Part shown: in pieces, positions 39,235 through 49,873 of the stretch | Position numbering within the stretch: the stretch's first letter is position 1 | Layout: every line of letters starts with the position of its first letter | Source of the DNA: Oenanthe sinensis | Lineage: Eukaryota; Streptophyta; Magnoliopsida; Apiales; Apiaceae | Assembly (NCBI GenBank): GCA_028671895.1 | Contig: CM053796.1 | Span: 42,902,860-42,966,859 of the forward strand | Direction: 5' to 3' | DNA length: 64,000 nt | Translations under genes and position numbers: made by a program | Notes under the pieces: generated by a model | The model's input: the letters and a program-made list of their open reading frames with translations, nothing else | What the model was told of the DNA's origin: nothing | Databases searched by the model: none

Positions 39235-39605
39235 GGGGTTATTCAATTTGGATTAAAAAATATCCATTAAAATCTAGGGGTATTCAATTGAGATTTTAAA
39301 TAATGTTTTAAAATCTGGGATATTCAATTTGGATTTTAAATAATAATTTAAAATCTATGGGTATTCAATTTAAATGGGGTGTATTCAATCCGGATTCTGC
39401 AATATTTTTTTGTATTTTAAAATTTTGAGAGTATTTAATCAGAATTTTAAATAATATTTTAAAATTCGGGGGTATTTAATCAGGATTTCAAACCGTAATT
39501 TAAAATCCCGGGATATTTAATCAGGATTTTAATTAATGATTTAAAATCTTGGGGTATTCAATATGAATTATTATTAATCAATTAAAATCTAGGGATATTC
39601 AAAAA
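39235..39605. repeat. Minisatellite with 41-42 bp unit
   Basis: A unit of the form GGGTATTCAAT..GGATTTTAAATAAT..TTTAAAATCT starts at about 39235, 39277, 39318, 39359, then 39427, 39468, 39510, 39551 and 39592. Spacing is 41-42 bp except for one break around 39376-39426. Units are diverged, and each contains an imperfect palindrome around ATTTTAAA...TTTAAAAT. Confidence 0.85.
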
Positions 39606-40118
39606 CTTATTAACACTGATAGATTATAAAAATTCATGGATTATGTTAAATTTTCTTATATATTTTTTATGTTTCAAAATTTTACCTAAGTACGAGAGAT
39701 TCTAGTGGATTCGTGGTTAACTCCACGCGGACATTACTTCCTCCGTCCTATTTTAATTGGCTTATTTGATTTTTACACACGTGTTAAGGAACAATAAATT
39801 TTATCATTATTTTAACTAAGATACCCTTGTAATTGCATTAATGCAGTTATACAAATGAAGATTTTTTGCATTGAATAATACAAATAGTATATTAACAATA
39901 CATAATTAATATGGGTATGAGTGAAATTTAAGTATATATTAAAGAAAAGAACACAATTTTTTGGGACAAATTAAAATAGAAATTCAGCCAAATAAAATGG
40001 GACAAAGGGAGTAGATATATAATCTATCAACTCTGTGTGGAATCTTGAATCGAATATAATCAATAAAAATCAATTGATTATAAATACTACTTTTAAATCT
40101 GGATTGAATACATCCCTT
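39585..40118. repeat. Interspersed repeat, copy A (contains a nested Stowaway MITE)
   Basis: Without the nested MITE at 39737-40011, this segment matches 40136-40428: both have AGGG(A/G)TATTCAAA(A/T)ACTTATTAA, then GGATTATGTTAAATTTT or a close variant, and end in AAATCTGGATTGAATACATC. The end is an inverted partner of GGGGTGTATTCAATCCGGATT at about 39376, so a terminal-inverted-repeat element reaching from 39376 to 40118 is possible. Confidence 0.65.
39737..40011. mobile_element. Stowaway-like MITE (275 bp)
   Basis: Flanked by TA at 39735-39736 and 40012-40013. The ends, CTTCCTCCGTCCTATTTTAA and, inverted, CTCCCTTTGTCCCATTTTAT, both leading into TTGGCT, are Stowaway (Tc1/mariner) type. No coding capacity. 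It is nested in the larger repeat copy A. Confidence 0.85.
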
Positions 40119-40135
40119 ATATTATTTTTAGTTAA

Positions 40136-40428
40136 TTAAAATATAGGGGTATTCAAATACTTATTAATACCGATGAATTTTAAAAATCCATAGATTATGT
40201 TAAATTTTACTATATATTTTAGATATTTTAAAATCTCACGTTAATATCTGACCCAAAAAAAAATCTAACCTTAATACACCTTAATACAGGAGATTCTATT
40301 GGATTCATGATTAACCATGTGTTGACTTTATGAATTATGTTATAATCTATGAATCTTAAATCAAATATAATAAAAAAAATCAATGGATTATTATTCATGC
40401 CTATAAATCTGGATTGAATACATCTGAG
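40136..40428. repeat. Interspersed repeat, copy B
   Basis: Direct, diverged copy of the segment at 39585-40118 without the Stowaway insertion. It ends in AAATCTGGATTGAATACATC as copy A does, which shows that the MITE entered copy A only, or after the duplication. Confidence 0.65.
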
Positions 40429-42032
40429 AATTATCTTCCTAATATTTTCATAATAAATTTAGATATTAAAAATTAATTACAGACCATTGAGTAAGAAGTA
40501 AAAAAAATAATTCTTTAGACATTAGAAACTAAATAAAAAATTAGTGAGATGCTAATAATAATATACTTTCGACTTAAAAATGAGTTTTCAAATAATAAAA
40601 TATTGAAAATAATATTAAATATATTAAGCCATCCTCTCCTAGCATCGAGATCCAATATTTTAATAAAGTCACATACATTAAAATTATTTATTATTTCTTT
40701 ATTACTTTATATTTCATATTTTACTCTAATATGCTCAAGTTCATAAATTTCTATATGCATGTGAAAAATATGAATATTTAATCTATAAATTATTATTTTT
40801 ATTGTGAAATGTATCATATTCAAAAATAATTATACATGTAATTTTTACGTACACAAGCCCGAAAGAAGTGTTGAACATGTAATCTTTCGACACCTCCAAT
40901 TCGCGGCACAAAACTGTGAAATAAACAAAAATAGTGGCATTGGGTTATATACAATACACGTCTTTCCATGCAAGTTGGCCGCTTGTTTCCGTGGAAGTAG
41001 TCTCTTCTTTCCAATCTTGTTTGGCTAAATTTAAGAAAATCAATTATTATTTTAAATGTGAAATTAGAATTTATACTTAAAGTTATTACTATTTATTTAG
41101 ATATTTATTAGTTATTAAAATTAAGAGAATAAAACTAATAAATAGAACATTAAGATTATTATATTAGCTGTTATACTTATACAAAAACTGAAATTAAAAT
41201 TAAATATTAAAAAAATTCATATTAAATATTTACATAAAGTATTTAAATAACTTTTTTAGTTATTATACAAACACGTCCTTCTTAACTAAAATTAAAAGGG
41301 TTTAATTTCAAACACACCCAAGCTGACTGAAAATCTAAGAATTTCTCCACAAAGTTTTGTTACCTTTAATAGATCCTCACGCGTGGTTATAATATTTTAA
41401 AAATATTAAAATTTTTAAAATGTATTTTATACCCTAACATTTCCGTAAAAAAATTTGGAAAATTTGCCATCAGCTGGTTGCAACATATATACACTTCGAA
41501 TTATTTGATAAACTTTTGAGAACTTAAAATTTTCACAGCCTTTATGATTATGTTAAAAATTCTTTTGAACCAGGTATACTTAAAAGAAAAAATAGATAAT
41601 CTATTTGAGAATTTTGATTTGAAATTTAAATTTACTCATAACAAGTTTGAATAATTAATATAATTTAAATTTAAATATTTAAAATAAAATTTAATTTACA
41701 TCATATAAAATTAATTACATATTTATAAAATTATTCTCTTTGATTTGTTTTTTATGCTTCATATTCCCCGCTACCGTTGCTCTCGAGAGAAATTTCAACA
41801 CAGGAATGCTCAAATTTGTTGGACAGTTGTCTTCTTTGTACCAAGAAATTCTTGTCATTTGCAGTCTTCAACCTCATTTAATTCAAGCCACGTAAATTGT
41901 TGGTATCATATTTAAAATAAATCAAAATAATCTTTATCGCTTCAAAAAGGTCAAAATAATCAAATAAAATTATAAAATTATTCACGACCGTTCATAGAAT
42001 AATACTACAGAGTCTCGAGGCCCTCGACTTGC

Positions 42033-42040
42033 TATAAATA
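42033..42040 (+). promoter_or_regulatory. TATA box of the F-box/kelch gene
   Basis: TATAAATA about 53 bases before the start codon at 42086, which leaves a very short leader. Confidence 0.65.
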
Positions 42041-42085
42041 GAGATGCAATGATAATACATACACACACTCTGTGTATCTAACAAA

Positions 42086-43343
42086 ATGAATAACTCTGAT
42101 TGCATATTAGAACATGAAACATCAACCCCACTTCACGGCGACATTTTAGAACTCGTTCTCTCGCACGTGCCACTCACTGATCTTATACCCGCCTCGCACG
42201 TGTCAAACTCGTGGAAACTCGCTGTGACTCACTCACTCCGACACTTGAATCAACCTAAGCCGTGGCTTTTAATTCACACACAAACTCAAAAACCGCCGTA
42301 CAACACTACTACTCGCGCGTACGATACACGCTCCGGCAACTGGATTGAGTTCATTGCCCCGTCGATCAAGTACGTGAATGTTCTCCGGTCATCGCATTCC
42401 GATCTCCTCTACATGTTATCGCCGTGGAGCTTCTCTTTCTCCATCGATCCTCTCCATCTGACGTGGCACCACGCGACGGCGCCGTTAGCGTGGCGGAAAG
42501 ATCCGATCGTCGCCGTCGTCGGCCGGTTCGTAGTCATCGCCGGCGGATATCTCGGATTCGAAGATGAATTGATTCCGGTGGAGATTTATGACATTGATTC
42601 ACGCGTGTGGAGCGCGTGCGAATACATGCCGTCGTTGCTTAAGGACTGTGATGCCTCCACGTGGCACTCAATCGCCGTGGACAATGATAATCTCAAGCTT
42701 TATATCAGCGAGAAACATTCCGGTGTAACGTACGGATTTGATCCGGAAACAGTTACTTGGTTCGGACCGTTTAAGATCCGACCCGACCCGAACATTTTTA
42801 CGTCCGTGATTGGATTTTCCAATAACCGAATGATTTTAACAGCTGTGTTAGGAGACTCACAGAATGTCGTCGGACTAAAAATCTACGAGGTAAATTTAAT
42901 TACGAAAAATTTAAATACTCACGTTATATTTTTTTTAACATGAGTTTTCATAAATTTATATTTATGTTCATGAAACTTGAATATTTAATCTCGCGGTTTT
43001 TTTTTGCTAGGTTGATACGCGATCATTTGAGAGTGTAGAGATTGCGGAAATGCCGAATGATTTAATTTCGAAATTAAAAAATGATGTTTCGAAAATTTTA
43101 TCTATCGGTGCGTGCATGGCAGGAAATATAGTGTACATATACAATCCTAGCGAGATTAGCGAAGTGTATATTTGCGAGATTGTTAAAGGTGGTTGTAGGT
43201 GGCGGAGTGTACGTAATGTGGTGGAGGATGGTCGGAGATTGACGGAGAAAGTTGTGTTTAGTTGCTGTCAAGTGAGTATGGATGAGTTGAAGAGAGCCAT
43301 GGGAGCGGACAAGTGGAGGTTTAGGGTTGAGGAGTCGGTGTAG
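42086..43343 (+). CDS. F-box/kelch-repeat protein, At1g23390-like
   Basis: Substrate receptor of an SCF ubiquitin ligase. Two exons, 42086-42889 and 43011-43343, joined by a phase-0 GT-AG intron, give 378 aa. The F-box is at about 17-55 (HGDILELVLSHVPLTDLIPA), with the start HGDILE and VSNSW typical of this group. Kelch-like blades follow: AYDTRSGNWIEF, VGRFVVIAGGYLGFED with VEIYDIDSRVWSACE (about 143-182), FDPETVTWFGPF, and a C-terminal block ending KWRFRVEESV. The closest family I recall is Arabidopsis At1g23390, reported to target chalcone synthase for degradation; orthology is inferred. Exon 1 is clearly richer in G+C than the other genes here. Confidence 0.92.
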
Positions 43344-45460
43344 ATAGCCGAGCGAATTTGATTTAATATTTATGTATTTGTATTGTTAATTTTATGAATT
43401 TGTGTATAAATAAATAACAATTGCCATATTTTGAAATATTTATACTTGTGTTGGTCGTACGACAAGTGTATTTATCTTCTTTTTTGTACGATTTAATTTG
43501 AAACTAAGTAGGTAATTATTTGACAAAACGAACTAAGTGTATGTTTATTTTTTACTTTAATTATTAAATAAAAAATAAATAGGGTCGAAATATGTAATCT
43601 TCGGTGTATTTTTAACTGAATGTATGTTTATTCAGTCGATTTTATAAGTGAGGTACACAGTTATGATTTTTTTTTTGATAAATTTAAAGCAAAGTTTATT
43701 AATTTGAATGGAACTCAACCGCGACAAATCCTCAACCGACTATTCAACCAATCAGGTCGAAAAACAAATAAACGATCAATTGAATTAAGCATAGCCGATT
43801 TATTTCTGGATCGCTTAACATATTGAGTACAAATATTTTTAAAATTAAAAATTATTTCAATGGCTTCTTAAAAATGAATTAAGCAGTCATATGACTTGCT
43901 GATTATAAAATGAGATTTACTCGAGGCATAATCAGTTGAACGTTGGTTGTTTCTGTCATTATTTTTTTATTAATATACTGATTGGTTTTGTTCGGGTAAA
44001 AACGAAGAGGGTAAATGAAAATCAAAGTCGATTACTTTTTACAATTATTTATAAAATGATAGCTTATGAACCATGTTTCTTATAATTATTTACTCATATT
44101 TAAATGATAGCCCAAGAAAAATATTACAGTACTAAAGATTTTATACATTAACTAGCTTATAATTAGCATGGCATATCAGTGAGTATGAAACGCTTTTAAG
44201 TGCTTCTTTGGTATAGTGTAGGAAATTACTTGTTATGAGAAGTTCTATTTACTGTTTATTTAAAATTCATGTTTAAAGTTCCTGGGAAATTCAAAAATCT
44301 GTTTGGTTAATATTTTGAAAATTGTACTTCCTCATTATCCATTTTGATTGATACAATATTTTATTTTCTATATATTATTTATTTGACTTGAAGTTAATAA
44401 TTTTTTTATTAATACATATCTTAAAGACAACTTTTTTTTAAAATTAATTACTTAATTCCTAACAAAAAACTTTCTTTTTATATTTTATTATATTTTTCAT
44501 TATAATTTCTAAACTAAATATTATTCAAAAAAATTATTGGGTGAATTTTTTTTGTTGTATTGTATTATCTCATAATTCAAAATAAATAAATAGAACACAA
44601 TTCAAAAATATTATTTATTTGAATGTGTATTATACTCATCCTAATTTTTCATTGTGTCTTTTTGTTAAAGTTATGAAATTTGCCATTATTAATATTGATT
44701 TCTTTGTTAAAAACAAATGATTTATCTAAATATAATTTTTCTTTTTCAATATATTTATGAGTTTCAGTCTATCACTTTTTTTGTAATGACTAATTTAAAT
44801 ATTTTTTTCATTGTGATTTTTTTTATATTTTATAAATTTGTAATTGTTACATACATATTATAATATATTTTGAATGACAATTTTGCTCATATTAAACATT
44901 ATCACATATAAAAAAATATATGTGAGTTATATATATGTACACATACATTTTAACCTAAAAATATGAGATATACGGGAAGTGTGGATTACCGTGTGGGGAG
45001 TAGGTCAGTTGCTTCCTATGTTATATGAGTATTTTAACTTCCTAATTAACTTCTACTTCCTATGATTTTCGCAACCAAACAATTTCATCAAATGCCGCTT
45101 CCTCGGAAATTAAACTTCCTACATGAATGACGGCATACCAAACAACCTCTAAGTAACAAAATATTTATGGATTCCTCTCTCTGCATTATAATTTTGTTTC
45201 ATTTTTAGAAAGTAAAACTAAGGAATAAAGATTTTTTTTATTTTTCAGATCTAATTTATATCATTCATTTTCAAATCTTTCATATATGATTTTTTTAAAC
45301 GATTTCGATATCATATACGTTACTCTACGAGGCAGTACCAATTTTATGGCATTTTGACCATATATGATGATTGTTATATGTCGTTAAATGACGATCTTGT
45401 GTCATATTAGATGACTTTTGTTCATATATTGAGAGTTATATATATATATATATATATATT

Positions 45461-45706
45461 AGGGATCTAGAGAAAACTTTTTAGATAGAAAACTTAGAGA
45501 CCACCATCTACACCGTTCATTATATAATTAACAAAATTGTAATAGTTTTTAAATATATGTAAATAAATGTCAAACAACTGAAAAGGAAACTAATATTCTA
45601 ATTTAATAGTCTAATTTAATATGAACCATCAGATCAATTAGAAATCAACGGTTGATAAAAGTACCTTAGTTTTCTCCAAAATATTAGTTTTTTTTAGCAT
45701 TCCCCT
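45461..45706. mobile_element. MITE candidate inserted in a TA array
   Basis: Left end GGGATCTAGAGAAAACTTTT and, inverted, right end GGGGAATGCTAAAAAAAACT with a further GGAGAAAACTAAGG inside resemble each other imperfectly. Internal ACCGTTCATT and ATCAACGGTTGAT are also inversely related. (TA)n runs flank both sides, so the target duplication cannot be defined. Confidence 0.5.
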
Positions 45707-45719
45707 ATATATATATCTG

Positions 45720-45766
45720 TGTGTGTGTGTGTGTGTATTTATGTATATATATATATATATATATAT
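45720..45766. repeat. Compound (GT)n/(TA)n microsatellite
   Basis: About nine GT units followed by ATTTATG and about ten TA units. With the (TA)n run at 45431-45460 it brackets the MITE candidate. Confidence 0.85.
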
Positions 45767-47182
45767 GTATTGTATTTTATATTAGACATATTTTAGATAC
45801 TCATCGTTTTTTTGTGTGTAATTTCATATGTGCTTTTCAACATTTCTGGATTGGATCGGACGACAGACATATTTGTTGATGGGAGTGCCACATGTGTTCT
45901 CTTCTCAGTCATTAAGATTTTATTGTCTAAATTTCCGGGTACATTTTCGTGTTCTTTGGTTAGATGATAAATTTTTTGAATGAAAGAAACTTCTTTCATG
46001 AATATTATACATCGATACAATTTATCTACAAGTAAGTATATACAGTAAAAAAAAGAAGTAAAACTAAGGACGTATTTGTCTTATTATATATAAAAAAAAT
46101 ACTTTTAGCTTAAATAAATAAGCGTGATAAATAAATTATTTTTGGTTTGAATAATTTTATTTATAATTTAATAAAGTGTGTTTAGTAAATTATAGTTTAT
46201 AAGTTGGTAAATTTTTTTCAAACTAAATTATTTATTAGTTATAAACTAATTTTCGACCACTAAGGAAACAATCTTTCAGCCTCATCATATTTACTTAAGA
46301 AAAGAGAATAAGTATCCTAAGATTAATCTTGGGATATATTTCTTAAAATCACATCAATTACATATAAACAAATGCATATAATCATTTATTGTTAAATATT
46401 TTTTATCATTTCTTTTATATTATTCATAAATTAGGGAAGTAAGTGATTAATTTGTTAATATAAATACACGCAAATGAATTATTATCTTAGGAAAAGTTCT
46501 ACCTTACCTTATGATCCTTATTTTATTTAAAAAATATAGATATTAAATGAAAATGAAAAAAGAAAAGAGAAATAAAGTGGATTAGGTTTTAGAAAAGTAC
46601 GTGAGTAGTTATAAAGATCCGCTAACATAATAGCCAAACGATGAGTCATAACTTCATACAATTCAACTTTTAAACTCATTTTAATGCAAGGCAAAACACC
46701 CCACTAACACTAACACATCATGTCATTATGTGATGCAACTCAACTCACGATCGGTGTGGAGGACCTCTTTCTAGTTATACACTGGTGTTGCATACATGTA
46801 CGGCTCATTTATTCTTACTAATAAAAATATTATGAAATAATTAGTTAAGGTGAACATGGAACCTGAACGGTTAAATACTCAGTTTTGTCCATATGTTTTG
46901 GCCGGAGAGGCGGGGATGCTAATTTTCGAACTTATATCGAAAAGTAAGGATTGCTACATTTTTTTATTTATTAAATAAATAATTTATATAAATTTGTAAA
47001 ATTATTTTATAAAACACGAGAAACAAACAGTAAGCATGTCACAATAACAGACACATAAATGTAACGCTAACAGCTCAACTATAAATTTGACTTATATTTT
47101 AATTAATTCCAACATTTATGCTGATAGAGTAATCGTTACCCTCTCGCTTTCATGAAAGACTTTCGAGTTTCTTTCAAGAGTA

Positions 47183-47410
47183 CTCCCTCTGACCCCGAAA
47201 TTTAACTTTTTAACACACATATTATAAAAAAGGACGGAGTAATACTTATACTTCACTTAAAATTTTAATTTTTTTATCAAATTAAAGTTTAGAATCTAAA
47301 CTTTATTTGATATAAAATTTATAAAAATTAATTATGTTTAGATATGATTTTTTTAATACCTTAAATTACGTGTAGAAAAGTAAAAAACAATTAAAATGAT
47401 ACAAGTGGAG
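47183..47410. mobile_element. Stowaway-like MITE candidate (228 bp)
   Basis: Starts CTCCCTCTGACCCCGAAATT after TA (47181-47182) and ends CAAGTGGAG before TA (47411-47412); the inverted end reads CTCCACTTGTATCATTTTAA. The end similarity is modest. A nearer end, GGACGGAG/TA at about 47243, is an alternative. Confidence 0.45.
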
Positions 47411-48611
47411 TAATACTTTTAACATCTCTTGCTACAATATAACACACATTTTTTGGTCCACAAACAAAGAAGATTTGCACCGATTTTTCTCTTTCTTAAA
47501 GGGATAAAAGCATTGCTTCTTCGCATGTATTTTTTAAAGCACATAATAAACATGTAAGTTATATATTTATCCAGCACTTACTAAACATGTAAATTAAAAA
47601 ATTGTTTAAATATCCAAACAGTGACCGAAATATATTTTGAAGATCCGTCAATTTTACTATAACAGAAAAAAAAGACGAAAAATTGAAGTACTTATCAGTT
47701 AGTTACACATACTGATTCATTCTTTTTCAATAAAAAAATAGTAATTTCTAGATATCCATTTTTTTAAAAAAAATTCTAAAAAAATTATTCCTAAAATACA
47801 ATAATAACATGCAAGAAATTAAGTTTCAAAGAAGTGATATTTAAGAAGGGGGTGGATAACAACTTTTGTAGATGGAAAGCTCACACTTGGTTGATTTAAT
47901 CTTCTTTTATTTTTAATATTGAAATTAGTTGAGTGTGTAAACTGGTGCAGATATTCAGCATAATAATAAAAAACTATGTAAATTGGTCTACGCGCTAGCG
48001 CCATCGAAACGATCCGAGACGGGGTTAGGCGGAAATTTAGACGATTTTTACGTAAATTGATCAAAAAACATTAAAAATCGGTAAAAATCAGTAAAAATCG
48101 GCAAAATTATTTGGCAAAATATTGAATAAATAAAATATTAAAAATAATTTTTTAAATACAGCCAATTAATACTCTAATTAATCTGTTTAATTAATCCCCG
48201 CCTATCCGATTAGGCACTGCGGGCTAGCTTTTTCTATAACACAATTTACGACCCACTCTCTGAGATTTATTCCTAATTATCGAATTTCGAAAAGGATGAT
48301 CAAAATAAAATTAAAAAAGAGCCGGGTTAGTGTGTAGATATATATGCCGACTATCACACAAAACGTGCATATCACCTGCTAAAAATAGTTTAGAGATGAC
48401 AAAAAACAGACAGACAGAGAGCAGAGAAAGAGACAGAGATTGAGACAAGCCAAGCACGTGACCTGTCAAACCTTTTGCTTTTGCTTTTGTCATGCCATTC
48501 TTCTCTCCTGCTGCACATCTTTTCACTCACGAAAAATTATTTTATAAATTTGAATTTGTATAAACAAATTAAGGTAAATTTTGTTCGAACATGGGAGTAT
48601 GGCATAAGTTA

Positions 48612-48958
48612 CTCACTCGGTCCCATTTTACATGTTACTTTTCTCTATTCTATTTTATATGTCATTTTTTCTGTCTAATATTATTTGTTATTTTTAAAAA
48701 ATTTACATATATTAAGAAGTTTTAATATAAAAATTATTTTTTATTTGTATCCATATTAATTATCTTGATTAAAATACTTTCAATATATAATTTTAATGAT
48801 AACTAGATTACATTAATTATCAATACTAGTATCAATATTTTAGTTAAAGAATTATTTTAAAAATTTACCAATAAAATTACATTGAAAATAGATAGTTAAC
48901 ATATATTATGTAACAAATTTTTTTTTCAAAAGTGACCATTAATTTGAAACAGATGGAG
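48612..48958. mobile_element. Stowaway-like MITE (347 bp)
   Basis: TA on both sides (48610-48611 and 48959-48960). Ends CTCACTCGGTCCCATTTTAC and, inverted, CTCCATCTGTTTCAAATTAA show the CTCC(A/C)TC.GT Stowaway pattern, and both sides run on into a GT(T/C)ACTTTT block. No coding capacity. Confidence 0.75.
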
Positions 48959-49873
48959 TAATAAATAACCTTTTTGAATCGTGTAAAAATCGAACTTAAA
49001 ATTTGAGATGGTGAAATATATATCCTTATCATTAAAGATATCTCATGTCACTAATAATGAATTAATAAATTAAAATTTATCATTAAATATTTAGTTTCAA
49101 GTCATTTAAATCAATGGTTTCATAATCAATAGTTTCACGTGGCTTGAATTTGAAAACCCAATAATTTACTGTCATTTTACACTGTCGTGTGTTTCTGTTC
49201 ATGACCTGGTTGTGAATTGTACGTATCATGCATATACAAAAAGATATATGTTTGTATTATGTTGCACCGTAGAGTAGAATAGCAACTGGTTAGAATCAAA
49301 GAACCATAGAATTATATGATACTACATGTATTTACGACAGTAGATATACTAGCTAGCTAGCTAGGCATTCACAGATCTCGAGGCACCCAGAATTTGAGGT
49401 TTAATATATTAATTAGAGTATAAATGTTTCTTTCGAAAAAATTCTCTTTTTGTTGGTTTTTATCTTTCTGCTACCGCAAATGCTGCTAATAAAGTTTTAC
49501 AAGACTGCTACTTTATCATCTGGGGTCCTTGATGTTTTCATATAATATAGTCTACTATACTGTATTCATATACATGCATCATACATATGTGCCACTTGAC
49601 TTGAGTTTAGTAGATAGATAGTCCAATAGATAGATACTAAAGTTAAAAGGGTTAGTTCCAATTATAGTACTAGTGGGCTTGCTTTTGTGGATGCTGATTC
49701 TTGGAGTTGCTTGCTTCTTGTGCTGTGAGATGTTGCGTGGTGGTGGTGGTGGTATATTCATGTGAGTTGTGACACTGCCTTGTTTTAATTGTTGATCATT
49801 TTGATTTTTGATACAGGGGTGTATAATGGTTCTTGATTAAACAATCAAGAAAGTGGATTTTGTTGGTGAAAGA

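Larger units (their letters stand above)
37063..42032. other. AT-rich intergenic DNA rich in repeats
   Basis: 37063-37200 is the ACLA 3' UTR, with AATAAA at about 37195-37200. Beyond it no gene is supported; an 87-codon open frame at 37332-37595 (minus) has no recognisable domain. The stretch 39180-40430 is a repeat cluster described separately. Confidence 0.6.
43344..49873. other. AT-rich intergenic DNA with MITEs
   Basis: The largest gene-free stretch before the end of the window, 6.5 kb. It holds three MITE candidates (listed), microsatellites of TA and GT around 45430-45765, a (GGT)n run near 49738-49752, and short AT-rich open frames with no recognisable domain. The last few hundred bases should be the promoter and leader of the receptor kinase gene. 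Confidence 0.6.

Noticed and set aside
44330..44670. MITE starting CTTCCTCATTATCCATTTTG
   Set aside because: The start looks Stowaway-like, but no credible inverted end was found.
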